DNA from: Candidatus Brachybacter algidus | GTDB taxonomy: Bacteria > Bacteroidota > Bacteroidia > Chitinophagales > Saprospiraceae | Direction: 5' to 3' | Assembly (NCBI GenBank): GCA_016711705.1 | Contig: JADJSK010000002.1 | Coordinates: 682,001-746,000 of the forward strand | Length of the DNA stretch: 64,000 nt | Shown here: positions 22,101-29,079 of the stretch, piece after piece | Position numbering within the stretch: the first letter of the stretch is position 1 | Layout: every line of letters begins with the position of its first letter | Position numbers and translations under genes: made by a program | Notes under the pieces: model-generated | The model's database searches: none | Told to the model about the DNA's origin: nothing | The model's input: only the letters and a program-made list of their open reading frames with translations

Positions 22101-24607
22101 CCGGGCAAGGCAATAATTTCTTATCATATATATGGAGTGGACCTTCAGGCTTTATTGGTGCCGGACAGCAAATAACGATCACTCAGACGCTTCCTGAGAT
22201 CAGCGGTACTTATCAACTTACGGCAACTGACATTTACGGATGTAGCGCAGTGACTACAATTGAAGTAATAATTGAGCCAAATCCTATTGCCAATGCGGGC
22301 ACTGATCAATTTGCCTGTTCGAGTACTGATATCACATTAAATGCTAATTTGCCTTCAGGCACCACCGGACAATGGAATATAATTCAAGGAAGCGGAATGA
22401 TATCTGACATCTCAAATCCATCCAGTTTATTTACGAATCAGGCACCCTTCGATAATGTTATGCTTACGTGGACATTGACATCAGTAACAGGTTGTATTGG
22501 TATAGATACCATCTTGCTCAATTACACGGAGCAAAGTCCTCCGGCATTTGCGGGAGATGATTTTACTGCATGCCAGTCCGAGACTTTGCTTAGTTTAAAT
22601 GCTGCCGCACCGGGCAATGGTGAGGGAACATGGAGCATTCTTGATGGATCTGCTGATTTTTCAGATGTAAATGATCCGAACACCACGATTACTAATTTTT
22701 CTCCAGGCATTTTCGGTACATTGGTTTTGAAATGGCAAATATCTGATCAATGCCACTCTGGTTTGCCTACTGCAGAAGACATTTTAACTATTAATATCAA
22801 TCAAACTTCAGGCCCGGCTATTATCTTAACGGAAGACGTGAACCTATGTCAAAATACTGAATTGGCTGTTGCCGCAGATAATAATTATATAGGTCAGGGC
22901 ATGTGGTCAATAGTGAATGGCTCAGGAACGATAATTAACCCTCAATCACCGGCCACAATGATTATTGATCTTGGAGTTGGAGCGACTACAATAGTTCAAT
23001 GGACGGTAACCAATGGTGTTTGTCCTGCTGTGTCCTCATTTATTGAAATACACGTAGATCCTATGCCCGATGCGGCAATTGCCGGTCCTGATCAACAGTT
23101 TTGTAATGAAACAAGTTTTGTGCTTAATGCATCTCCGGTGATAAATGGTCAGGGTTCATGGAACATTATCAATGGATCTGGAAATATCCAAAACTCAAAT
23201 GACCCTGCATCTTTGATCAATGGTTTAGTCCCCGGCTCAGATGTTGATCTTATCTGGAAAGTAACTTCAGGAGTTTGTCCGGAAAGAGTAGATACCTTAA
23301 AGATCATAAATGATGCGTTACCCTCTGTTAGTATAGCAGGAGAAGACCATTTGCTGTGTAATGCAGATGTCATAAATATCTCTGCGAATGAGGCAATAAC
23401 GGGAATCGGAATGTGGAATATCATAGAAGGCACTGCTTCCATTAATTCACCAAATGAGACAAATACTTTGCTGCAATTAGGGACTCAAGACAGTTTGACC
23501 AAGGTAGCATGGACCATTTCCAATGGAGTTTGTCCGGCATCTTCTGACACTTTGCAAATAATAAATTATCAACTTCCCAATGAGGCAATTGTAAGTGATG
23601 ATATTATGGCATGTTTAGATTCATTGGAATTATTCGCACAACCAATAACAATAGGGTCCGGCATTTGGCAAATAGAGCAGGGTAGCGGCCAGATTGCAGA
23701 TGTCAATGCCAGTCAAACAACCATATCAGGTCTGCCAAATAATGAATCTGTCATTCTTACCTGGACAGTTTCTAATGGAGTTTGCCCTGAAAATAGAGAT
23801 ACATTGATCATTACGACTGCTCAAAACTTTTTGGTAGCCAATGCCGGGGTAGATTTATCTCCATGCAGTGCAGAAAGTATTTTGTTAAATGCGGAAGCTG
23901 CTCCTGGAGATGCTTTCGGCTTTTGGACGATCATCTCCGGACCTGGAGTGCTTAGGGATGCAGAAATAGCCTCCTCCTGGATCGATGATCTCATCTCAGG
24001 ACAACAAACTACTGTAGTATGGACTTTGAGCGAAGGTACCTGTCCGGAATTGGTTGATACGATGCACATTAATAATTTGAATGGCGCAGACATCAGTGCT
24101 AATTTTCTTATAAATAAATCCGCCTGTCTTGGAGAAAGCCTTGCTATAATTGATGTCAGTAACTTACCTAAAACCACAGACATCATCTACAACTGGACCA
24201 GCAATGGAGCAATCGTCTCACATGATCGGGATCCTATATTATCATTCGTCGAATCCGGGTTTAAGGATATTCAGTTGGAAATTCGTTTGGGCGATTGCAC
24301 GAGCATTTCTCCGGTAAAAGAGGTGTATATATTTGATTGTTTGAGTGGAGCGCAGGATTCTACGGTGATATTTAATAATGTCTCTGCATTCCCAAATCCC
24401 ACCACCGGAAAAGTTCGCATCGAAATAGAACAAACAGATCAGCAATCATTATTACTATTATATAATGCCTCCGGAAAGTTGATCTTTGAGGAAAAAGTCG
24501 TAGGAAATAGGATCTCGAAAGACCTTTATCTAAACGAACCGGGCCTTTATTTTATAAAAATCATCAATCCCAAATTCGAAAAAAACATAAAAATCTTGAA
24601 GCTGTAA
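16178..24607 (+). CDS. Giant repeat adhesin-like protein with T9SS C-terminal sorting domain
   Basis: The open frame begins at TTG 16169; ATG 16178 precedes a signal peptide (FRFFGLLFFVLLASGGKVFA). Eleven consecutive 165-aa units (16592-22036), each an Ig/PKD-like half (APEITSNAPLCEGSTLILE...FNWFDPNN) plus a second half (AGxDQLLC...LWTILSGSGT...GENxxxWTI), are followed by a degenerate twelfth unit. Six further second-half-type domains (about 22530-24080) and a PKD-like domain come next. Each half contains Cys residues, which could form intradomain disulfides. The C-terminus has a type A T9SS sorting signal (AFPNPTTGKVRIEI...NASGKLIFEE...LYFIKIINPKFEKNIKILKL), meaning export across the outer membrane and attachment or release by the sortase PorU. 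A role in adhesion or gliding, like SprB, is inference. It is the last gene of the cluster. Confidence 0.92.
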   Translation: MRNFSITIGHLVIANRNLKFRFFGLLFFVLLASGGKVFANVNDSISSFNLDCDNPPGPAEIVTASGLFCEMYSINLDANDIYVGNGLWSVETGLGTIIDPTNPHTQLVDLPFGSVVVLRWTVSNEDCPDVFDEITITIGHSEPEIISNAPLCEGLTMILEIEDASPFTTFNWFDPNNNLAGTTSTLTISNVTPGMQGVYTVYVTDEYGCEISASKGVEILQTDDADAGTDQLLCTETTYNLSANAPSFGNGMWSVVSGTGAFADETDPLTLVSDLSPGENMLVWTITSYFTCPSSGDTITLTVGHPAPEITSNAPLCVGSTMILEIVDPSPFTSFNWYDPNNNLVGTSTTLTIPNVTSGMQGVYTVYLTDEYGCEISASKGVEILQTDDADAGLDQLICTENTYNLSANTPSFGNGMWSVISGTGTFADATDPNTLISDLSAGENKLVWTITSYFTCPSSSDTINLTIGHPAPEITSNAPLCEGSTLILEIVDPSPFTNFNWFDPNNNLVGTTSTLTIPNVTPSMQGVYTVYLTDEYGCEISASKGVEILQTDDADAGTDQLFCTETTYNLSANAPSFGNGMWSIVSGTATFADETDPLTLVSDLSPGENMLVWTITSYFTCPSSSDTIILTIGHPAPEITSNAPLCEGSTMILEIVDPSPFTSFNWFDPNNNLIGTTSTLTIPNVTPGMQGVYTVYLTDEYGCEISASKGVEILQTDEADAGTDQLFCTETTYNLSANTPNFGTGLWSVISGTATFADPTDPTTLVSDLSPGENMLVWTITSYFTCPSSSDTIILTIGHPAPEITSNAPLCQGLTMILEIGDASPFTTFNWFDPNNNLVGTTSTLTIPNITPGMQGVYSVYLTDEYGCEISASKGVEILQTDDADAGTDQLLCTETTYNLSANTPNFGTGMWSVLSGTATFADPTDPATLVSDLSPGENKLVWTITSYFTCPASSDTITLTVGHPAPEITSNAPLCVGSTLILETVNPLPYNTFNWFDPSNILVGTTSTLEISNITLAMAGTYTLITTDEFGCEKSTSIEVIVEEADIANAGIDQLLCSENTFTMEGNQPLSGEGLWTILSGSGTIENPANPTTLVTDLGIGENTFIWTITPTNGCAASSDTVIITIGHPAPEITSNAPLCEGSTLILEIVDPSPYTIFNWFDPNNILEGNASTLEISNIIIAMAGTYTIITTDEFGCEKSTFIEVMIEEADISNAGIDQLLCSENTFTMEGNQPLSGEGLWTILNGNGTIENPTNPTTLVSDLGIGENTFIWTITPTNGCAASSDTVIITIGHPAPEITSNAPLCEGSTLILETVNPLIYNTFNWFDPNNNLVGTTSTLEIPNITFAMAGTYTLITTDEFGCEKSSSIEVMIEEADISNAGIDQLLCSENTFTMEGNQPLSGEGLWTILNGNGTIENPTNPTTLVSDLGIGENIFVWTITPINGCLESSDKVIITVGHPAPEITSNAPLCEGSTLILQTVNPLPYNTFNWFDPSNILVGTTSTLEISNIIIAMAGTYTLITTDEFGCEKSSSIEVMIEEADIANAGIDQLLCSENTFTMEGNQPLSGEGLWTILNGNGTIENPTNPTTLVTDLGIGENTFVWTITPINGCSESSDSVIITIGLPAPEITSNAPLCEGSTLTLEIVDPSPYTIFNWFDPNNILVGNASTLEISNIIIAMAGTYTLITTDEFGCEKSTSIEVMIEEADIANAGNDQLLCSENTFTMEGNQPLSGEGLWTILSGSGTIENPANPTTLVTDLGIGENTFVWTITPINGCSESSDSVIITIGLPAPEITSNAPLCEGSTLILETVNPSPYTLFSWFDPNNNLVGTTSTLEISNVTSSMSGLYTLASIDIYGCEKSTSIDIEIQVAYFANAGDDQLVCNTTTIVLSAEIPPNGVGTWTLTQGTGTIIDVNDANSVVTGLSPGQNSFLWTIDPENTCTSSSDEVIITVGLPNISIASNAPICQGNELVLTGQGNNFLSYIWSGPSGFIGAGQQITITQTLPEISGTYQLTATDIYGCSAVTTIEVIIEPNPIANAGTDQFACSSTDITLNANLPSGTTGQWNIIQGSGMISDISNPSSLFTNQAPFDNVMLTWTLTSVTGCIGIDTILLNYTEQSPPAFAGDDFTACQSETLLSLNAAAPGNGEGTWSILDGSADFSDVNDPNTTITNFSPGIFGTLVLKWQISDQCHSGLPTAEDILTININQTSGPAIILTEDVNLCQNTELAVAADNNYIGQGMWSIVNGSGTIINPQSPATMIIDLGVGATTIVQWTVTNGVCPAVSSFIEIHVDPMPDAAIAGPDQQFCNETSFVLNASPVINGQGSWNIINGSGNIQNSNDPASLINGLVPGSDVDLIWKVTSGVCPERVDTLKIINDALPSVSIAGEDHLLCNADVINISANEAITGIGMWNIIEGTASINSPNETNTLLQLGTQDSLTKVAWTISNGVCPASSDTLQIINYQLPNEAIVSDDIMACLDSLELFAQPITIGSGIWQIEQGSGQIADVNASQTTISGLPNNESVILTWTVSNGVCPENRDTLIITTAQNFLVANAGVDLSPCSAESILLNAEAAPGDAFGFWTIISGPGVLRDAEIASSWIDDLISGQQTTVVWTLSEGTCPELVDTMHINNLNGADISANFLINKSACLGESLAIIDVSNLPKTTDIIYNWTSNGAIVSHDRDPILSFVESGFKDIQLEIRLGDCTSISPVKEVYIFDCLSGAQDSTVIFNNVSAFPNPTTGKVRIEIEQTDQQSLLLLYNASGKLIFEEKVVGNRISKDLYLNEPGLYFIKIINPKFEKNIKILKL
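16592..22036 (+). repeat. Eleven head-to-tail 495-bp coding repeats
   Basis: The codon for Gly in GHPAPEITSNAP (or GLPAPEI) falls at 16592, 17087, 17582, 18077, 18572, 19067, 19562, 20057, 20552, 21047 and 21542, and its degenerate counterpart at 22037; every step is exactly 495 bp. The first five units share one version (TDEYGCEISASKG, ENxLVWTITSYFTCP), the next five another (TDEFGCEKSTSIEV, SGEGLWTILNGNG), and the last is intermediate. High nucleotide identity within each block suggests recent expansion by unequal recombination. Confidence 0.97.
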
Positions 24608-25046
24608 TTCTTGTTTTCGAAAGTAATTCTTACCAAGGAACCACAGGAGAACCATTTAAAACCAAGTATAGTCGTAACTACCTCTATTGAGCTAGAGTTT
24701 ATACACATCTTTTTTGTATATTTGAAAGTAAACTTTGGTGACACACCGACGTAGTTTAAACTACGCCGAGCCTCACGATCATAACTTTGATTTTAAATTA
24801 TTGTACATCATTCGCTATGAAGTGCTGAGCGTAGGTTAACCTACGTTTGGGTGCGTGCAAAATTTATTTTGCTTATATTTATCTAATAATCAATTAATTA
24901 TATTATTATTTTAAAAATGACCCTTTTTGGAAAAATACATATTTATAAACCCTATCCTCATGAGGGGCGGCCAAACGACGGTTTGTTAAACATTAATAAT
25001 TATTTTTGTAACTTTACAATATCTCCAACCCAAATATCACAACATT
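24608..25046. other. Intergenic region with palindromes and a promoter candidate
   Basis: No gene was recognised; an open frame from 24917 is not supported. It contains two 16-bp perfect palindromes (24750 and 24830), then CCTCATGAGG (24956-24965) and CAAAC-GACG-GTTTG (24972-24985), and a TATTTTTG -7-like box at 25011-25018 ahead of the next gene. A TTG at 24983-24985 is 25 bp from that box, slightly long. Confidence 0.5.
24750..24845. repeat. Pair of related 16-bp palindromes, 80 bp apart
   Basis: CGTAGTTTAAACTACG occupies 24750-24765 and CGTAGGTTAACCTACG occupies 24830-24845. Both are perfect palindromes that differ at two symmetric positions. They may be the ends of a small non-autonomous element or REP-like sites; no transposase is nearby. 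Confidence 0.7.
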
Positions 25047-25718
25047 ATGAACTCAAATATCATTTTCTCAAAGTTGTTCTTCTTTTTCTTCCTTTCACTT
25101 GTTGCCACCATATCATATCCAACATACAGTCAAAATACTTACGTATCAGACCACCCCATAAAAGCAATATATGGAATCGGTGGTTATCCCTATGCATTTC
25201 ACGAAGAGTTTTTACCCATATATGGCGGTGCGGGACTTGTTTTTAAATCCAATTTTGGATTTGAGTTAATATATACGAGTCAATATTTTGAGGCAAATAA
25301 TCTTCCTAATGATTATGAAGGTGGGTTGTGTCTATTTAAGCCTTGTGTGCCTCGAATATTAAATAGTTGGTCCTTACCCATAACTAAAAGCTTTACTTCT
25401 CCAAATGATCTATGCAGATTAAAATTTGGGATTGGACCTGCTCTATTCATGTATCAGGAACCAAATTATACAAAGGCCACACCATCAGGAGGTATTTTTA
25501 ATTTTTCTTCAAATTATGATATAAATTATAAAAAGAAGAATCTACCCGGTTTATATGGTCAGTTTAGAGCAGAATTCTTACCTGCATTATTCCTTGGATT
25601 AGGTTTGGGATTATCTGTTAAGATAAATTCTGAAATTACTTATTTAAGTTTCGATACTTCAATTATGCTTGGGTATTTACGTCCTTCTTTAAAAAAATTG
25701 CAGGCTAACGAGAAATAA
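25047..25718 (+). CDS. Small secreted barrel-like protein
   Basis: The 223-aa product has a clear signal peptide (IIFSKLFFFFFLSLVATIS...TYSQ). The rest contains alternating strands with Gly/Tyr (YGGAGLVFKSNFGFELIYTS, LFLGLGLGLSVKINSEITYLSF), suggesting a small outer-membrane beta-barrel. No named family was recognised. The region around its ATG (cacaacattatgaactcaa) and its first codons closely resemble those of the lipoprotein gene at 26029, although the mature proteins differ. Both genes are also followed by a related sequence of about 140 bp. Confidence 0.7.
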   Translation: MNSNIIFSKLFFFFFLSLVATISYPTYSQNTYVSDHPIKAIYGIGGYPYAFHEEFLPIYGGAGLVFKSNFGFELIYTSQYFEANNLPNDYEGGLCLFKPCVPRILNSWSLPITKSFTSPNDLCRLKFGIGPALFMYQEPNYTKATPSGGIFNFSSNYDINYKKKNLPGLYGQFRAEFLPALFLGLGLGLSVKINSEITYLSFDTSIMLGYLRPSLKKLQANEK

Positions 25719-26028
25719 AATTTCCCCGCTGACACCATAACGTCTTAAATCCCCACCAACTCATTTACCATATCCTTCCAATAAATTATCCACTAAATAT
25801 AAATATATAGGTAACTATCTAGCTTGAACGTTGGCTCCAGTATCTGACTGGTGACCTTTAGAAGCCTCAACTCGGGGGATACACTTTGAAACAAACAAAA
25901 AAGAGGTTTATAAGCACTCGAACGCTTGAGGGACTAAAGGGGAGCCCTTTTTATTAAAACATTTATTTGACATACCAATGCAATTATCTTATCTTCACAT
26001 CATTCATCACCCAAAATATCACACCATT
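25719..26028 (+). other. Intergenic region with repeat copy and weak hairpin
   Basis: Besides the flanking repeat, it contains a short hairpin, AAAGGG-GAG-CCCTTT followed by TT (25936-25952), which may be a weak terminator. TTG at 25967-25969 and TATCTTCA at 25990-25997 are a weak promoter candidate for the lipoprotein gene. No gene is seen. Confidence 0.35.
25728..25873 (+). repeat. Downstream flanking repeat, copy 1
   Basis: About 146 bp, similar to 26593-26730. Shared blocks include CTAAATATAAATATA and CTGACTGGTGAC, in the same order and spacing and the same orientation. Each copy starts shortly after the stop codon of a small secreted-protein gene. Confidence 0.65.
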
Positions 26029-26562
26029 ATGAAACAAAATATCAATTTCTCAAAGTTATTATTCCTCCTCTTCCTTGCTTTTACTATTTCCTCTTGCCAC
26101 AAAGATGAGCCAGAACCTGATTTAGTGCCAATTACAATGACTGGTGAAAATACAATGGGATTTTATGTAGATGGTGTACCTCATAATATTCGTGGTGTGA
26201 GTAATTGGAGTACGCATGGAGTTAGTGGAGGTATTACGCAAGAAGGTGTGGTAAGAATATCTGGTTGGGGAAAAGACCCTAAAATCTCTATAGCAATAAG
26301 ATTTATAAGAGATGAGAGTCACAAATTAAAGGAATATAGTCTAAATGGATCGAGCTTTCAATCTAATTGGGTCGATGTCATTGATAATGCCCCATTGGGT
26401 GGAAATATTTATAATTGCGATAGCGCTCATACAGGTAAAATCAAATTAATTAATTTGGAAAAAAACCAGGCTGCCGGCACATTCGAATTTACCGCAATAA
26501 ATGAAGAGTCTGGCAAGATAATTCATGTTACTGATGGCCGATTTGATATTAAATTCTTTTAA
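26029..26562 (+). CDS. Small lipoprotein, unknown function
   Basis: The open frame extends upstream to 25978, but the ATG at 26029 starts directly at a lipoprotein signal peptide (KLLFLLFLAFTISSC, lipobox ISSC, then HKDEPEPD), so this start is preferred. The mature protein, about 155 aa, is a likely beta-sandwich (GFYVDGVPHNIRG, AAGTFEFTAINEESGKIIHVTDGRFDIKF). The final GxFEFTA...VTDGxFDI pattern resembles the DUF6252-type lipoproteins of Bacteroidota, from memory only. The Asp/Glu run after the cysteine suggests surface exposure, a rule known mainly from Bacteroides and Capnocytophaga. Its gene start and 3' flank match those of the gene at 25047. Confidence 0.75.
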   Translation: MKQNINFSKLLFLLFLAFTISSCHKDEPEPDLVPITMTGENTMGFYVDGVPHNIRGVSNWSTHGVSGGITQEGVVRISGWGKDPKISIAIRFIRDESHKLKEYSLNGSSFQSNWVDVIDNAPLGGNIYNCDSAHTGKIKLINLEKNQAAGTFEFTAINEESGKIIHVTDGRFDIKFF

Positions 26563-26592
26563 AAAACCAAAAACTCAAAATTATTAATCCCA

Positions 26593-26730
26593 GCTGGCGA
26601 CATAACAACATCAATTCCTTTCAACCCATTCCCCAATTCCAATTATCCTCTAAATATAAATATAACCATAACCATCTCGTTTGCACGCTGGCGCCATTCT
26701 CTGACTGGTGACATTTCTAAGCCTCAATCT
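26593..26730 (+). repeat. Downstream flanking repeat, copy 2
   Basis: About 138 bp, similar in sequence and orientation to 25728-25873, again starting about 30 bp after a small secreted-protein gene. It ends with the shared CTGACTGGTGAC and AAGCCTCAA blocks. Confidence 0.65.
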
Positions 26731-27003
26731 CATTCTCATTTCAAAACTGTACAGGTTCAGAATACCACCTGCTTAACATTGAGTTTTCTAACTAGAACCA
26801 ATAGTAAAGAAAGCAACCTAAATTTCCGCTGACTAAAGGTTGCAACTTTTCCCCAATTGGAACAGAACCACTATTTAACAAGGTTAGCCCGAGTTTGCAA
26901 CGTGTGTCGAAAAGAAATCAAATCATTATAAACTCCTGTAAGTAATGGGTTTACAGCTCCTATTCCTCCCCAAAAATATTTTTATAAAAAAAATTAAAAT
27001 AAA

Positions 27004-27034
27004 TTGCGAGAATCAAAATGTTTATTTACCTTTG
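27004..27034 (+). promoter_or_regulatory. Promoter of the S10-spc-alpha superoperon
   Basis: TTG at 27004-27006 and TACCTTTG at 27027-27034, spaced by 20 bp, match the Bacteroidota sigma-ABfr -33/-7 consensus (TTG and TAnnTTTG). Transcription would start near 27040, leaving a leader of about 45 nt before rpsJ. Confidence 0.75.
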
Positions 27035-27085
27035 CGCCACTTTAAGAGGGAAAGATATTTGATCCCTAATTAATTTAAACAGGAT

Positions 27086-27394
27086 ATGAATCAGAAAATT
27101 AGAATTAAACTTCGTTCGTACGACCACAATTTAGTGGATGTTTCAACGGAGAAAATAGTTAAGACAGTTCGCTCTAGCGGTGCTGTAGTAACGGGTCCGA
27201 TTCCGCTGCCTACCGAGAAAAAAATGTTTACAGTGCTGCGCTCGCCGCACGTTAACAAGAAATCCCGGGAGCAGTTCTCAATGCGTACCCACAAAAGATT
27301 GATTGAAATATATACTCCTACGCAGAAGACAGTTGACGCTCTATCGAGATTAGAATTGCCAAGTGGGGTAGATATCCAGGTCAAACTGACTTAA
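27086..27394 (+). CDS. rpsJ: 30S ribosomal protein S10
   Basis: The 102-aa product is full length (NQKIRIKLRSYDHNLVD at the start; SPHVNKKSREQFSMRTHKR core). S10 is a 30S head protein and in other bacteria also the NusE partner in antitermination. It is the first gene of the superoperon, directly behind a strong promoter. The following gap of 77 bp before rplC is one of the longest in the operon. Confidence 0.98.
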   Translation: MNQKIRIKLRSYDHNLVDVSTEKIVKTVRSSGAVVTGPIPLPTEKKMFTVLRSPHVNKKSREQFSMRTHKRLIEIYTPTQKTVDALSRLELPSGVDIQVKLT

Positions 27395-27471
27395 GGTTTT
27401 TCATTTTTATTAAATAAATCGGTGGCACAAGCGGACTGAGGTCTATTGGTGTCTTATTAAATAATATTGTC

Positions 27472-28101
27472 GTGAACGGAATTATCGGAAAGAAATTGGG
27501 CATGACCAGTGTATATGACTCGAATGGTAACTATGTTGCCTGCACAGTCATCGAAGCTGGACCTTGTGTAGTTACACAAGTAAAAAATGTCGAAACAGAC
27601 GGTTACACTTCTTTACAAATCGCTTTTGGCGATGTTAAAGCAAAGAATGTTTCAAAACAGTTGACTGGACACTTTGCTAAAGCTAGCACTGAACCACTAA
27701 AAACTGTCATAGAATTTAGAGATTCTGACTTGTCTAAAACATTGGGTGATACCATTGAAATTGCAGACGTTATTAACGAAGGAGATAAAGTCGACATCGT
27801 TGGTGTAAGCAAAGGAAAAGGTTTTCAAGGTGTTGTGAAACGTCATGGCTTTGCAGGTGTAGGCCAGGCAACTCACGGTCAGCACAACAGATTGAGAGCT
27901 CCGGGTTCAGTGGGTGCTTCATCTTATCCTTCGAAAGTATTCAAAGGAATGAGAATGGGTGGTCACATGGGACACGTCAATATCAAAATGAGAAACCTTG
28001 AGGTTTTAAAAATATTTTCTGAACAGAATCTTGTTCTAGTGAAGGGTGCTATCCCTGGACACAAAGGATCTGTTGTCATCATTGAAAGCATTAAGAAATG
28101 A
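27472..28101 (+). CDS. rplC: 50S ribosomal protein L3
   Basis: The start codon is GTG; the product begins NGIIGKKLGMTSVYD, the expected L3 N-terminus, and no in-frame ATG fits. The core contains the KRHGFAGVGQATHGQHNR loop that reaches towards the peptidyl transferase centre, and the GMRMGGHMG motif. The stop overlaps rplD by 4 bp (ATGA), indicating coupling. Confidence 0.98.
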   Translation: MNGIIGKKLGMTSVYDSNGNYVACTVIEAGPCVVTQVKNVETDGYTSLQIAFGDVKAKNVSKQLTGHFAKASTEPLKTVIEFRDSDLSKTLGDTIEIADVINEGDKVDIVGVSKGKGFQGVVKRHGFAGVGQATHGQHNRLRAPGSVGASSYPSKVFKGMRMGGHMGHVNIKMRNLEVLKIFSEQNLVLVKGAIPGHKGSVVIIESIKK

Positions 28102-28721
28102 AACTTGATATATTAACTAAAGGAGGAGAATCTACCGGACGCTCATTTGAGTTTTCTGCAGATTTAATGGGCGAAAAGCCTAATGAACACACTGTGTATC
28201 TAGCAGTGAAAGCATATCTTGCCAACCAACGTCAAGGAACACATAAAGCTAAAGAAAGAGGTGAACTTAGCGGTTCTACTCGTAAGCTTGTGAAGCAAAA
28301 GGGAACAGGTGGTGCTCGTAAAGGTAGTATCAAGTCAGGTGTACTTAGAGGTGGTTACAGAATTTTTGGCCCAAGACCGAGAAACTATAGCCAAGATCTT
28401 AACAAGAAAGTGAGAAGAGTTGCTAAAAGATCTGTTCTACTTGATAAGTTGATGAGAAACAAAGTAGTTATCGTTGAAGATTTCTCTTTTGAAACACCAA
28501 AAACAACTGAATTGGTTACCATCCTTGGTGCATTAGGTGCTCAAAGAAAACCATTGGTAGTTACTGGTGAATTGAATAAAAATGTCTATTTGTCAGGAAG
28601 AAACATACCTAAAGCAGGTGTTACTTACACAGATGAATTGAACGTGTATGAATTGCTTAATTCTGATTCAATAATCTTGTTCGAAGGCGCAATGGAGAAG
28701 TTGATTAAATCTATCGCTTAA
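28098..28721 (+). CDS. rplD: 50S ribosomal protein L4
   Basis: 207 aa, normal length. It has the long loop that lines the exit tunnel (KQKGTGGARKGSIKSG, FGPRPRNYSQDLNKKVRR). In Proteobacteria L4 autoregulates the S10 operon; whether it does so here cannot be seen. It overlaps rplC by 4 bp, and rplW follows after 19 bp. Confidence 0.98.
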   Translation: MKLDILTKGGESTGRSFEFSADLMGEKPNEHTVYLAVKAYLANQRQGTHKAKERGELSGSTRKLVKQKGTGGARKGSIKSGVLRGGYRIFGPRPRNYSQDLNKKVRRVAKRSVLLDKLMRNKVVIVEDFSFETPKTTELVTILGALGAQRKPLVVTGELNKNVYLSGRNIPKAGVTYTDELNVYELLNSDSIILFEGAMEKLIKSIA

Positions 28722-28740
28722 TTAATAATAAAGTAGAATC

Positions 28741-29040
28741 ATGATACATAATATATTAGTAAAACCGGTGATCAGCGAAAAAGCAAATGAGCTTTCAGCA
28801 CTCGGTAAATATACTTTCGTAGTTGCTAAAAAAGCAAACAAGATCGAAATAGGAAAAGCAATAGAGAAGATGTACAACGTGAATGTTGCAGCTGTCAATA
28901 CTTTTGTAATGCCTGTGAAAGTGGTTACCAGAAGTGGTCGTTCAGGTGTGATGAAAGGTGTTAAGCCTGCCTATAAGAAAGCGGTAGTAACGCTTGTATC
29001 AGGTGAGACTATTGATATATTCCAAAACAACGAGGATTAA
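28741..29040 (+). CDS. rplW: 50S ribosomal protein L23
   Basis: 99 aa with the typical VKPVISEKANELS start and YNVNVAAVNTFVMP core. L23 sits at the polypeptide exit and docks trigger factor and SRP. The gaps on either side are 19 and 39 bp, as expected for an operon. Confidence 0.98.
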   Translation: MIHNILVKPVISEKANELSALGKYTFVVAKKANKIEIGKAIEKMYNVNVAAVNTFVMPVKVVTRSGRSGVMKGVKPAYKKAVVTLVSGETIDIFQNNED

Positions 29041-29079
29041 TCCTCACTTTTAGTAAAAAAAATTAAACTGTAAGCAGCT

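Larger units (their letters stand above)
26563..27085 (+). other. Intergenic region before the ribosomal superoperon
   Basis: It holds flanking-repeat copy 2 and the rpsJ promoter; the remaining 270 bp show no gene. A short inverted repeat CTGTAA/TTACAG is at 26936-26956. The rpsL-rpsG-fusA genes that often precede rpsJ are absent. Confidence 0.5.

Noticed and set aside
24917..25246. 109-codon open frame ahead of the barrel-like gene
   Set aside because: It overlaps the better-supported frame at 25047 (signal peptide) and has no recognisable features of its own.
25728..25873. Integron attC site in the flanking repeat
   Set aside because: No matching core-site pair (GTTRRRY and RYYYAAC) was found and no integrase is in the window; kept only as a dispersed repeat.
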